Below, one piece after another: positions 1 to 11,234 of a DNA stretch of 64,000 bases. Position 1 is the first letter of the stretch, and each line of letters begins with the position of its first letter. The position numbers were made by a program, and so were the translations under genes. The stretch comes from Amphiura filiformis (lineage: Eukaryota > Echinodermata > Ophiuroidea > Amphilepidida > Amphiuridae): assembly GCF_039555335.1 (NCBI RefSeq), contig NC_092629.1:30129382-30193381 (forward strand). Reading direction: 5' to 3'. The notes under the pieces were generated by a model. That model did no database searches. It was not told where the DNA came from and was given only the letters and a program-made list of their open reading frames with translations.

Positions 1-952
1 CTTCTAAGTTCCAAGCAAACATCTTCCAAGTTCTCGGAAAAATATTCTTCAATCTGATCTAATATGGTCCGATAGATGTTCCGCAAAAAAAAAAATTTAT
101 TCTAAAAACGTGCACCATGTGCTTTCGATATTGAAACCATCCATGTTCTTGTCTTGTTCAATATAAACAATAAACCAATCGAACGTGAGAAAGTTGTGTC
201 ACATGTCAACATACCCACTTGACCTGATGCTGCATGCCGATACTATCGATCCGTGCTGCTGTGCAGGATGTACTAGAGGGAGGATAATGATGATGCTGAC
301 GAAGGTGATGATAACAAAGACTCAAGTTCAATACGAAGATGAAAAAATATTTTGTTTACATATAAGTAATTAGGCCTAATATTACACATAAATACATGTT
401 TTAACTTGACGTTCACAATCATCCATCGTATTTTCACAAAGTGTCTTCCCTTTTAAAATATGTCTACCTCTCCTCCATCCCCAATTTATTCCAGGTACGA
501 GCGCATTTCTTCCAACTTTCACCATGACGACGGTCGTACGGATGTGGCTATTTATAGCTGGTAGCTACTGGTCGACCCGGGCGCGATTTGGATGGGGGTG
601 TGTTCGGGGTGTGTATCATGATCATCCAATCACAGGTCCAGTTTCTCAAGAGATTGCAAACTAAAAATAGATCGTTGGCAATCAGCCAGACACCTGTTTA
701 GAGTTGCTGATTCCCCGGGATGGTTCAACCAGGGTAATTAATATGATGTGATTAATAAATATCATGTTCACTCCTACCTTGTCGAAGTATTCAAAGGAAA
801 TGTTTTGGCTTTCGATATTTCTATAGTCTCAACATGTTTATGGGTTATTAGAAAATAAAAAAGCATTGTTTGGATGCTCAGCCGTGTGTCTAGAGGTATG
901 AATAATATCATGAAAGTGAACGGAGCGGGTGAGATATAATGCAATTAAATGC
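1..952. other. Unassigned sequence at left edge
   Basis: No exon or named repeat was recognised. One TAGGCCTA palindrome lies at 371-378. A short open frame begins with the ATG at 523 but has no family resemblance. If UROD exons 4 onward are not farther left, this and the region up to 11 kb is where they would have to be; none was seen. Confidence 0.4.
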
Positions 953-1105
953 CTGGAGCGAGAGGGGTGTATGGTGAATATTGATACGATATGGAGCTGT
1001 GCAATAATTATGAGCCCTGGGGGGAGGATAAAAAGGGAGGGGTTAGGGTGAGCCGAAGGGGGGGGGGAGCAATTTTGACAAGCCGAGAGGGGGATTTTTG
1101 GCACA
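953..1105. repeat. Outlying satellite monomer joined to a G-rich dispersed repeat
   Basis: Positions 953-990 read as a degenerate copy of the A monomer of the satellite at 2382-4320 (GGAGCGAGAGGGGTGTATGG, then ATTGATACGAT). It runs straight into GCTGTGCAATAATTATGAGC and then a G-rich tract. The same GCTGTGCAAT...ATTATGAGC junction recurs, inverted, at the left edge of the main array (2341-2363) and again at 19316-19337. Confidence 0.6.
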
Positions 1106-1221
1106 CATTCACGGGGCGCCTTTTAAATAAAACGCTCTAAAAAGGCTTAGGGAAACAGTACAGAAACGCTTAAAAAGTCATGCTACAAAATCGCCCATTG
1201 AATTTCAAGAATAAGATCAGG

Positions 1222-1375
1222 GCTGTCAACTCTCACGCATTCGTGAGTGTCACGCATTGGGTCACTTTCTCACGGTCTCACGCCAAGGTAGTATAATCTC
1301 ACGCCTATGTAGTAAACCTCACGCAAAAAGCTGAATAATGAGTAAAATCTCACCCGGGAATCTCACGCATCGTCA
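1222..1375. repeat. Cluster of TCTCACGC repeats
   Basis: CTCACGC or close variants occur about eight times in 150 bp at irregular spacing, with an inner short palindrome (ACGCATTCGTGAGTGT). It looks like a short degenerate dispersed repeat and codes for nothing recognisable. The following 900 bp (1376-2280) show no recognisable feature. Confidence 0.45.
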
Positions 1376-2284
1376 TGAATAATTTGTTGTTCCTACACCC
1401 CCCCGCTTTTCACATTCTCGAGCGCGTAAGATACTGATAATTTTGGTTAAATAAATGTTTCAAATCAACAAAAATCTGTCGAAAAAATAACAAAAAGATG
1501 ATCGTCTTGTGACGTAAAATTGCTTCGTTTGTTGCAAAATGGCGATTAAATATTCATGACTGAATGATGTCATCGTCCCGGCCAAGTTTTTGCCAGCTGT
1601 ATATATGCATTTTTATGAATGAAGTTGTACTACGTCCGGATTTTGTCGAAGATTAATTACCTTCGGTGGGTATTTCCCCGCGCCCCAGGAACTCTCCAAA
1701 GCAAAATTTCAACGTTCACTTGCCTTCTCTTTTACGTTAAAAAAATAAAACAATAACAACATTAAAATTTTTTATAAAAATGAACTTCTTGACCATCTCG
1801 CTTTAAATATAATTGTATATGAAACAAACCCCATATTCAGAGAATAAAATGAGAACCAACATGAATAATACACGTGGCAGGTGATCATCACCCCGGCCCC
1901 CGACCCACGAGGCAAATGCCCAGGTAAACATGCTTCCAAATACGGCGTGACACGCATAGATTGATACTTTCCCACGGTCGGTTTGAATGAACTTATGAAT
2001 ATCTAATGAGGGACTACCCTGGGTACAGAGTGGGTACAAGGTGCAGGTGGCTCACGATGTTGTTTACCAAAAATGTCTACTTTCAACGTGCGCATGGGTA
2101 GAATCGGTTTCCCGCGGTTGTGTATGAATAATTATCGTAATGAGGGAGAGTACCCGATGTGTGAAATAACAGAAATTCAACTTTTCGTGGATATTAAATA
2201 GCCAATTCATTCTTGGAGTTATTCGAAAACAAAACGTGAATTGTTCTTCTTGTACAATGATTTACTACAAAATATTGAGCATTT

Positions 2285-2365
2285 TTTGGCAGGCCGGGGG
2301 GGGGGGGGGCAAGTGATTTTGGGCAGGCAGAGAGGGGGGGGGCTCATAATGATTGCACAGCCCTT
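2285..2365. repeat. G-rich dispersed repeat bordering the satellite
   Basis: Two poly-G runs separated by CAAGTGATTTTGGGCAGGCA, ending in GGCTCATAATGATTGCACAG. This is the inverse of the copy at 19316-19420, where GCAATAATTATGAGCC is followed by poly-C and GCCTGC. A more decayed relative is at 51890-51975. Confidence 0.6.
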
Positions 2366-2381
2366 AAAGTGGAGGGAGATT

Positions 2382-4320
2382 GGTTATTGTGATATCGATA
2401 CGATTAAGTGGAGCGAGAGGGGTGTATGGGGGATATCGATACGATTAAGTGGAGTGAGAGGGGTGTATGGGGGATATCGATACAATAAATTAGAGGGAGT
2501 GGTTAATGGGGCATATCGATACGATTAAGTGGAGCGAGAAGGGTGTATGGCGGATATCGATACAATAAATTAGAGGGAGATTGGTTAATGGGGCATATCG
2601 ATACGATTAAGTGGAGCGAGAAGGGTGTATGGGGGATATCGATACAATAAATTGGAGGGAGATTGGTAATAATGGGGCATATCGATACGATTAAGTGGAG
2701 CGAGAAGGGTGTATGGCGGATATCGATACAATAAATTGGAGGGAGATTGGTTAATGGGGCATATCGATACGATTAAGTGGAGCGAGAAGGGTGTATGGGG
2801 GATATCGATACAATAAATTAGAGGGAGATTGGTTAATGGGGCATATCGATACGATTAAGTGGAGCGAGAAGGGTGTATGGCGGATATCGATACAATAAAT
2901 TGGAGGGAGATTGGTTAATGGGGCATATCGATACGATTAAGTGGAGCGAGAAGGGTGTATGGGGGATATCGATACAATAAATTAGAGGGAGATTGGTTAA
3001 TGGGGCATATCGATACGATTAAGTGGAGCGAGAAGGGTGTATGGGGGATATCGATACAATAAATTAGAGGGAGATTGGTTAATGGGGCATATCGATACGA
3101 TTAAGTGGAGCGAGAAGGGTGTATGGGGGATATTGATACAATAAATTAGAGGGAGATTGGTTAATGGGGGATATCGATACGATTAAGTGGAGCGAGAGGG
3201 GTGTATGGGGGATATCGATACAATAAATTAGAGGGAGATTGGTAATAATGGGGCATATCGATACGATTAAGTGGAGCGAGAAGGGTGTATGGCGGATATC
3301 GATACAATACATTAGAGGGTGATTGGTTAATGGGGCATATCGATACGATTAAGTGGAGCGAGAAGGGTGTATGGGGGATATCGATACAATAAATTAGGGG
3401 GAGGTTGGTCAATGGGGCATATCGATACGATTAAGTGGAGCGAGAAGGGTGTATGGGGATATCGATACAATAAATTAGAGGAGATTGGTTAATGGGGCAT
3501 ATCGATACGATTAAGCGGAGCGAGAAGGGTGTATGGGGATATCGATACAATAAATTAGAGGAGATTGGTTAATGGGGATATCGATACGATTAAGTGGAGC
3601 GAGAAGCGCGTATGGTGGATATCGATACAATAAATTAGAGGGAGATTGGTTAATGGGGCATATCGATACGATTAAGTGGAGCGAGAAGGGTGTATGGCGG
3701 GTATCGATACAATAAATTAGAGGGAGATTGGTTAATGGGGCATATCGATACGATTAAGTGGAGCGAGAAGGGTGTATGGCGGATATCGATACAATAAATT
3801 AGAGGGAGATTGGTTAATGGGGCATATCGATACGATTAAGTGGAGCGAGAAGGGTGTATGGCGGATATCGATACAATAAATTGGAGGGAGATTGGTTAAT
3901 GGGGCATATCGATACGATTAAGTGGAGCGAAAAGGGTGTAGGGGGGATATAGATACAATAAATTAGAGGGAGATTGGTTAATGGGGCATATCGATACGAT
4001 TAAGTGGAGCGAGAAGGGTGTATGGGGATATCGATACAATAAATTAGAGGAGATTGGTTAATGGGGCATATCGATACGATTAAGTGGAGCGAGAAGGGTG
4101 TATGGCGGATATCGATACAATAAATTGGAGGGAGATTGGTTAATGGGGCATATCGATACGATTAAGTGGAGCGAGAAGGGTGTATGGGGGATATCGATAA
4201 TTCGATATGAGTGGTTAATGGGGGATATTGGAGCGAGAGTGGTTAATGGAGGATATTGGAGCGAGAGTTGTTAGTAGGGGATATTGATACTGTAAAATGG
4301 AGCGAGAGGGGTTTGTGTGT
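2382..4320. repeat. Two-monomer (A/B) satellite array, about 22 dimers
   Basis: A tandem array with a period near 82 bp. Each period is made of two related monomers of about 41 bp. Both begin ATATCGATAC; monomer A then has GATTAAGTGGAGCGAGAAGG and monomer B has AATAAATTAGAGGGAGATTG. The A-B alternation is strict from about 2434 to 4200, with single-base differences between copies. The left edge has two A monomers in a row. At the right edge (4200-4320) the monomers become degenerate and lose the alternation. Reverse-strand open frames over the array are by-products of the period. Confidence 0.92.
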
Positions 4321-4624
4321 TATGTCTGACTCTGAACTTGCGTCATGTTTTTAGAAGGGAATTTAATTCTACATTTTATCCCTTTCACGTTTTTAAACAA
4401 CTTTCTGTCATTTTCAGTTCAAGCAAATAAAGCTAAAATTACGAAAAGTTTCATCGTATCCTGTGTTAGTCAAGTTTTTAGAATGGAATTGAATTCTAGT
4501 TTATCCCAAGTTCAAGAAAATAGGCTAGATTTTATTTCTTTGTAAATTCCGATTATATATAAATATTGGTAAGTTGATCAACCAACTCGAAATCTAATTA
4601 AGTGGTCCGGTAGTACAGCTGTCA

Positions 4625-6235
4625 TAGCCATCCCTTACATAACTACACAATCATCCGGCATAAAAATTGAAAAGTTAATACCAGGAATTTCCGTTTTTTT
4701 GAAGGAGCACCAGTATGATACATTTTGTTTGGGTGCATGATGGGTGTGTGCAATTGGTTTCACAATACACCAAATGACCATATCATGACCTTTAGCATAA
4801 AATTACATGAAAAAAATATTTAAAAACATGAGATATTTTGCAATACTTTTATTATTGAAAAAGTACTGAAATAAGATGTATTTTCCATTATATATTATTA
4901 TTATTGATTAATATACGGATTTTAATATCAACTTAAATTGTAGCATCCCTAAAAATAAATACATTGGTAGAAACTTACCTTAAACCACTCTCCAGGACCT
5001 TTCTGCCTCGCCCATCCCCTCCAGTAGCGGCATCATATTGGCACAGGGGCAATTCTGCCAGTCATAGCCCCCAAATATCTAAAATTACGAAATGTTTCAC
5101 TTTTTATGGCACTGATTCACTTTGCCCACACCCTTCATAAAATTACATAAAAATATTGAAACATATGATACGAGACATTTTGCAATACTATTATTATTGA
5201 AAATGTACATGAAATGAGATGTATTTTCCATAATAATATATTTATTATTATTGATTAATATACTGATTTTAATATCAACTTAAAATTGTAGCATCCCTTA
5301 GAAAAATAAATACATTGGTAGAAGAAACTTACCTTTAAACCTCTCTCTAGGACCTTTCTGCCCCTCCAGTGGCGACGTCACATTGGCACAGGGGAGATGT
5401 TCCCAGTCATAACTCTTGCCCCCCCCCATCACGGTTGTTTAATATGACCATTTATTAATGTTTTTTATATAATATTATATAACTTTCAATTCTAGACATG
5501 GAGAGCTGTCCCCTCCCTTACATAATTACCTAATCATCCAGCAAAAGTGTGGCTCAGCAAGGAATTCCCGTTCTTTTGGGGGAGCACCAGTATGATATAT
5601 TTTGTAAGTGTGCGTGATGGGTGTGTGCAATCGGCTTCACAATACACCAAAAGACCCTACTTTCAAATATTGAAATATTATACGGCATTCACCAATATTA
5701 TTGCTATTATTATTGATAATAGAAATGATTGATCGACTTAAAATTAGAATGTTGAGCACAAGTCAAAAAACTTCAATTCTGTCCTCTGTGTAAGTCTGAA
5801 CTTGAGTAAAATTTTTAGAACAATCATCCGGCATAAAAATTGGGAAGTTAATACCGGGAATTTCTGTTCTTTTGAAGGAGCACCAGTAAAGTATGATACA
5901 ATTTGTTTGGGTGCATGATGGGTGTGTGCAATTGGCTTCACAATACACCAAATGACCATTATCGTGACCTTTAGCATAAAATTACATTAAAAATATTGAA
6001 ACATATGAGACATTTTGCAATACTATTATTATTGAAAAAGTACTGAAATGAGATGTATTTTCCATTTTAATATATTATTACTATTAATATACTGACTTTA
6101 ATATCACTTAAAAATTGTAGCAAATAGCATCCCTAAAAATAAACACATTGGTAAAAAACTTACCTTAAACCTCTCTCCGAACCTTTCTGCCCCGCCCATC
6201 CCTCCAGTGGCGACGTCATTATGACACGGGGCAAT
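4625..6235. repeat. Degenerate tandem segments with conserved splice-like signals on the minus strand
   Basis: Three partial copies, near 4680-5060, 5150-5660 and 5820-6230, share in order a block with GAAGGAGCACCAGTATGATA and GGGTGTGTGCAAT, an AT-rich stretch with ATTATTATTGA, TGTAGCATCCCTAAAAATAA, and ACTTACCTTAAACC before CTTTCTGCC. On the minus strand each ACTTACC reads as a GGTAAGT donor, and the first block contains a short open frame with WCIVKPIAHTHHA in all three. No protein family is recognised. The copies carry frameshifts, so this is probably a decayed tandem duplication or repeat. Confidence 0.6.
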
Positions 6236-6860
6236 CCCCACTTTTATTTAAAAACAAACAAAAAACTTTACGGGGCAATACTCCCAGTCATAACTCTCCC
6301 CACCCACCCACCCCCAAATCTAAAATTACGAAATGTTTCACTTTTTGCGGCACAATTCACTTTGCCCACACCTTCCCCACCCCGAACTTCCCTCACTACA
6401 TAAGCAAAAAAAAAGATGAAGGAAAAAAAAGAAAACCCTTTCCCCACTTTAAAAAATAAAATAAAAACATTTACAGGGCAATACTTCCAGTCATAACTCT
6501 CCCCACCCACCCACCCCCAAATCTAAAATTACGAAATGTTTCACTTTTTGCGGCACAATTCACTTTGCCCACACCCTTCTCCACCCCGAACTTCCCTCAC
6601 TACGTAAGCAAAAAAAAGACGAAGAAAAAAAAAAGAAAACCCTTTACCCACTTAAAAAAAAAAAAAAAACTTTACAGGGCAATACTCCCAGTCATAACTC
6701 TCCCCACCCATCTCAAATTACGAAATGTTTCACTTTTTGTGGCACGGTTCACTTTGCCCACACCCTTCTCCACCCCGAACTTCCCTCACTACGTAATAAA
6801 GCAAAAAAGAAAAAAAAAGAAAACCATTTTCCCTCTTTTATTTAAAAAAAAAAAACTTTC
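6236..6860. repeat. Three tandem copies of a ~200-bp C-rich segment with A-rich linkers
   Basis: Copies start near 6265, 6472 and 6673. Each has GGGCAATACTCCCAGTCATA or a near variant, ACGAAATGTTTCACTTTTTG, CACTTTGCCCACACC and CGAACTTCCCTCACTAC, then a poly-A or AAAG-rich linker. The unit is a shortened form of the segment at 5030-5140 in the preceding block, so the two arrays share an origin. Confidence 0.75.
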
Positions 6861-6867
6861 CCCATTT

Positions 6868-6956
6868 AGGGACGCACCATTAGATACTCAGGGGAATTTT
6901 TTTTTTTTTTGCTCAAAACTTCCTACCCCACCATGAGAATCTAATGGTGCGTCCCT
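6868..6956. mobile_element. Small foldback with 18-bp inverted arms
   Basis: AGGGACGCACCATTAGAT at 6868-6885 is the exact reverse complement of ATCTAATGGTGCGTCCCT at 6939-6956, with a T-rich 53-bp loop. It is probably a tiny non-autonomous element. No target duplication could be fixed. The following stretch to 8400 holds only an (AAAT)n run near 7588-7612 and nothing else recognised. Confidence 0.65.
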
Positions 6957-8410
6957 TAACTGTGTATATACTATAATCTGCATGATCATTAAAAAATGAT
7001 CATGAGTAAAATTATTGAGTAAAATCATGAGGGGAGGGGCGTGTCTCCTCCCTCCCGTAAAAATTCCTGGTGTCACCACTGTGCATATTTGTTAAAACAT
7101 ATGCTAACTTTTTAATATGACCACGCGCACACCCACCACACCTGTGTAGGCTCCGTTTCGTCTGGTAAACATGCACATGGCATGGTCCCCGGGCATGATC
7201 CACTCCCCAACAACTACTAGGTCATCAACGGGTCAAGTATGTGCATGGGGATTTCCCTGCCACGATGTTCTTGCAACTGTCTGTCGCCACCTAAAAATAT
7301 TAAAACTATCAATATAATAAAAAATACAAATGACTCCATTCGGAGGTTTATTTTCTGGGGATGAATGCATTCGTTCAAGGGGGGAGGGGACTGGGCATGG
7401 GCGGCTTATTTTTGGTCTTGAGGTGGGATGGTCTTAGAGGTGATACGCACCTGTTCGTCCCATTCTCTGCACTGGTATTAATTCGTATTTTAAACATGTA
7501 TATTATTGTAATCTTTTCAGAATGTATTTTGCTATTTTATATTTTACTGTTATTATGATATTGTGCAATCTCCAGTGTATAGAGTCTAATAAATAAATAA
7601 ATAAATAATAAATACATGGACGGTATTGTTTTAAGATTTGGTATTGATGTCCAGGGTTCCCGAGCGGGGTCCCATTTAAAGATTTGAAAACAATGCATCC
7701 CCTCCGTATTAAATGTTCACGGACGCAATATATTAATATCCCACTTTTGACCTAAATAAATGGTATCAAGAGAAAAGAACGAAATTGGCAAACTTAACCA
7801 AGTCAGTAAGCTTACATGCCATCATTCATCCGCTTCACTGCTGAGACGAAAATGCTCGAACATACAACATACAATAAAAAGGTATTTTTCATCTAAGCCT
7901 CACTCGGTCATTAAAATCACGTAGTTCTGAAGGTCGGGAAATCCCCCATGATGGCCCGTTTACGCATGTTTTGACTGGACCGCACTGATGTTCGTTGAGC
8001 ACGTGTTTTAATATTATGCATATATTGCCTCACAGATTTACACCATGACCTTTATTGACTTCGTTCAGGTTTTTTTTTTCGAAAGCTGGTTTAGAAAAAT
8101 ATTTTCACATATAGTTCACAGATAATAAAGAATATAATTGTACAAAAATATGCATGAAGAATTTCAGAAAATAATTTTAAATAAGTGTTTGGAAGAATAT
8201 TTCTTCCGACCGTGTTTACTTCCGGTGTGAAATAACTAACTAGCTCATCACACTACATGTGGTGGAAACTGGATCCGGGCCGGCCAAACTGACTATGGAC
8301 AGTGCAGGGGGAAATACCGTTTCAACAGTTTCAATGACGGATTTTTTGAGAATTTTTGAGAACATCGTAATTATGCCATCATCGTTTGCCTGGTGTGCGT
8401 GTCTGATTTG

Positions 8411-8503
8411 CAAAAACAAATTATTAACGCGGACCTCCTTTTATTTTGAAAATACTAAAATTTGCAGAAACAAAATTTTTAACGTGGACCTCCTTTTATT
8501 TTG
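8411..8503. repeat. Short tandem duplication (~50-bp period)
   Basis: AACGCGGACCTCCTTTTATT near 8425 recurs as AACGTGGACCTCCTTTTATT near 8480, each preceded by TTGCA(A/G)AAACAAA. This is a local two-copy duplication without a coding reading. From 8504 to 10640 nothing is recognised apart from TAGGCCTA sites at 8849, 9929 and 10080 and a small CpG-rich patch at 9530-9600. Confidence 0.5.
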
Positions 8504-10644
8504 TTTTAACGCATTTTCAGTGTCCAAAGATTTTCAGTGCGATTTTCATTGCCAAGATTTCTTAAAGTGGATTTGATTGCTCAAAATACTTTCTCACCAA
8601 TGGATAGCTAGGCCAATCACATGCCAATAGCGTGGGCGAACGTCGGGCTTGTTTTTTTTAAATTGGCCAAGGCCTACTATATTTATTTTTACAAATGATC
8701 CTAAAAATCAACCAAAATTTGTCAATATTTTGCAATTTTTAAAAATTAGTTAAGCAAATCTGCATTGATTTATATTTTTCGTTGATCTGAATCCCCATTT
8801 TGACGAAAAAGAAATTGATAGTAGAATTAAATTTATAATAAATATTTATAGGCCTATACCAAAATTTCAATTGTATGTTATTATTATAATTGTGACAATT
8901 ATTATGATTTGATTAAAATTTCAAGGCAAACCATGTACCATATTATAAATAAGAGACCTCTGTCGCATTAATCGATTGTGTGCTTGACAGACAATGCGTG
9001 CCACGCCCCTCACAGCGAAACAGTGGCGCAATTGGGCCCTGGATACAAGTTCATCTTCAGGTCAAGTGGGGGGTATGTTTTAAAGTAGGTCAGTCATTCC
9101 CGGAGCACGGTATTTCCCACGATCTGCCATCACTGCTTGGAAGTTGGAATCATAATATTACTGTTCCTGACTTCCGATGCACAAGAAGCTTGCATAAGAA
9201 TTACAATATCTTTGGATTTTAATACGGATATAATATTGATGGGAACATTTACAGACACTTCGTGAGAATGTGGCCGTGTCGACATCATGATAGGGCTATA
9301 GCCTATTAAAATATTTTTTCGGACGGGAAGCAGTGATCAATGAAGCCCGTGGCGTGGCCGTTCTGATCAGGCAAGTGAGAATAATTCCAGAACATTAAAT
9401 GTAATAGATATATAGGTTAATTTTTAAAGAAACGGGAAAAGAAACTTCTGTCTTATATAAAAAATAAAAAAAACGGGTAAAAATGCAATAGCAAATTTAT
9501 GTCAGATAAGAAATGAACTCGAAGGCAGCGTGGACACCAAACGCCATTTCTTCCCGACCACCGGCGCCGCGGTAGATCCCGCCGGTACATTGGGCCGTGT
9601 GGTCTCGTAATTGACACGTGGTTTTTGTTTCCTTAGCGTGGATTTAGATTTGGACGGATTTTGCCTTTCAAAAAAAACAAAAAAACACGTTTTTAGACTG
9701 CGAACACCTTACAATTGCAAATCATAAATCGGTGAGAAGGTTAATGAAAAATAATAGCCCTTGTATTGAACCAGAACCCGGGCGTTGATCGTTCGAACAA
9801 GTCGTAACTCGGAAACCCCCCGGGGGAAAGCCGGGTACAGAAATTTGGAAATTAAATTACGAAGTCTGCAATACTACTTTCGGAAAACATAAACAAGTCT
9901 TCATCGCCTCAGATAGCATAACTGCATATAGGCCTACTAGTTTTGAGTTTCCGATGAATTTTAAAATAAATGACAAATCTAATATAAATTGGTCGAGATC
10001 GACACGATGTAGACCTTACCCAGGGAAATACTAACCATGCCTGTCAAAATCTACTTTATTTATTTTTTGCAATAGGCATTAGGCCTACATTCAGTACAGT
10101 CAAGAGCAAGTGACAGGTGATAAATGTCAAGCATTGTTATCTCTACACGCATGGTTTGGCTCACTAGTGATCGCTTTATCGATTGGATGCGATTGAGCTG
10201 CTTGGTCTATTTTGCTGATACCCGATGGTTACTGTAACAAGAGCTGCTCTTGCGGGCTGAACTCGGGAAAAACTAGCTGAGCACCCAAAACGAAATTGGG
10301 TGCCAAAACACTCCAGCGTCTTACATTGAAGTGTGTGACCATCCTACATTCAAGTGGTTGCCGTCTTATATTGGAGGGCATCGTCTTATTTTGCGTCCTA
10401 CTTTTAAGTGGAAGATAAAAGATTGTGAGACTAATTCTCCATTGTTGTGCCAGATAAAAAGTAGGACGATTTTTCCAATGTAGGACGTTTTCGTTTTCCA
10501 GTGTATGGACTTCTTATGTTGAAGCCTATGGCTAGCATGCCGAGCATTAACCTACTGGATACTACTATTATTACTACTGGTCATCTAACAGCATTTCTGA
10601 TTGGTTGATAACTTGAAATTCACATTTCAATTGCCATGCAGTTA

Positions 10645-11009
10645 GGCCAAAAAAAATATTGTTGTGTTACCCTCAAGTGGGAAAATGGGAAATTTGGGTC
10701 AGACGGTCGCATTTCTTTTTTTCTTCTTCTTTTTTTTTAAACCTTCAGTTTTTAAAAATCCCCTCAAATATTAAATAATGCTTCTTCAATTAGGGGACAT
10801 TTGTCAATTTTGACTTCTGGATACCTGTTAGACATCAATTAAAGACTAGTCTTTCAATAAAATATTAATTTTAAGTGAAAAACATTGAGTTTTTGAACAA
10901 ATCTGTAAAAATCATGATTCAAAAAAAAAAAAATTCCGACCCTGATTTTTCAGGATTTAGGGTCGGACGGTTGAGGGCAACACAACAATTTTTCTTTGGG
11001 GGGGGGGGC
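10645..11009. mobile_element. MITE-like element with inverted ends
   Basis: The left end, AAATATTGTTGTGTTACCCT, and the right end, AGGGCAACACAACAATTTTT, are imperfect inverted copies. The interior contains a hairpin of CCGACCCTGATTTTTCAGG and its partner. It lies downstream of UROD exon 3 (intron 3) on the minus strand. Confidence 0.6.
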
Positions 11010-11154
11010 TTATGACTAGTTAGGCTTTAAACTATTTATGGTCAAACTTGTATTTGCAGAGAATCTTATAATACCCTCCTTGATTGGTTCAAAATCTGAC
11101 ATAATATTCATTTTGGCCAATCGGCAGGTAGTTCTTATGGGGTTAAGTACTCAC

Positions 11155-11234
11155 CATAAGGGTCACTTCACATGCTAACTCTGGAGTCTGACACAAAGTG
11201 AAAAAGTCATACTTCTCTCTTATGGCACGAAATT
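11155..11234 (-). CDS. UROD: UROD coding exon 3
   Basis: An 80-nt exon after acceptor TATTTCAG and before donor GTGAGT on the minus strand, phase 1 in and phase 0 out. It encodes [14 protein letters not shown] followed by [12 protein letters not shown], matching the UROD stretch EFRxxRxxxDFFxxCRxPExxxExTLQ. A 317-bp MITE lies 57 bp upstream of the acceptor inside intron 2. Confidence 0.92.

Noticed and set aside
3079..3412. Reverse-strand open frames of 77 and 83 codons with HTPFSLHLIVSI repeats
   Set aside because: They follow the 82-bp satellite period; any array of this kind lacking stops in one frame gives such readings.
2382..4320. CRISPR-like look of the repeat-spacer alternation
   Set aside because: The 'spacers' are all the same diverged monomer, and the host is a eukaryote.
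8259..8576. 105-codon open frame
   Set aside because: It contains a duplicated non-coding segment (8411-8503), and nothing in it resembles a known domain.
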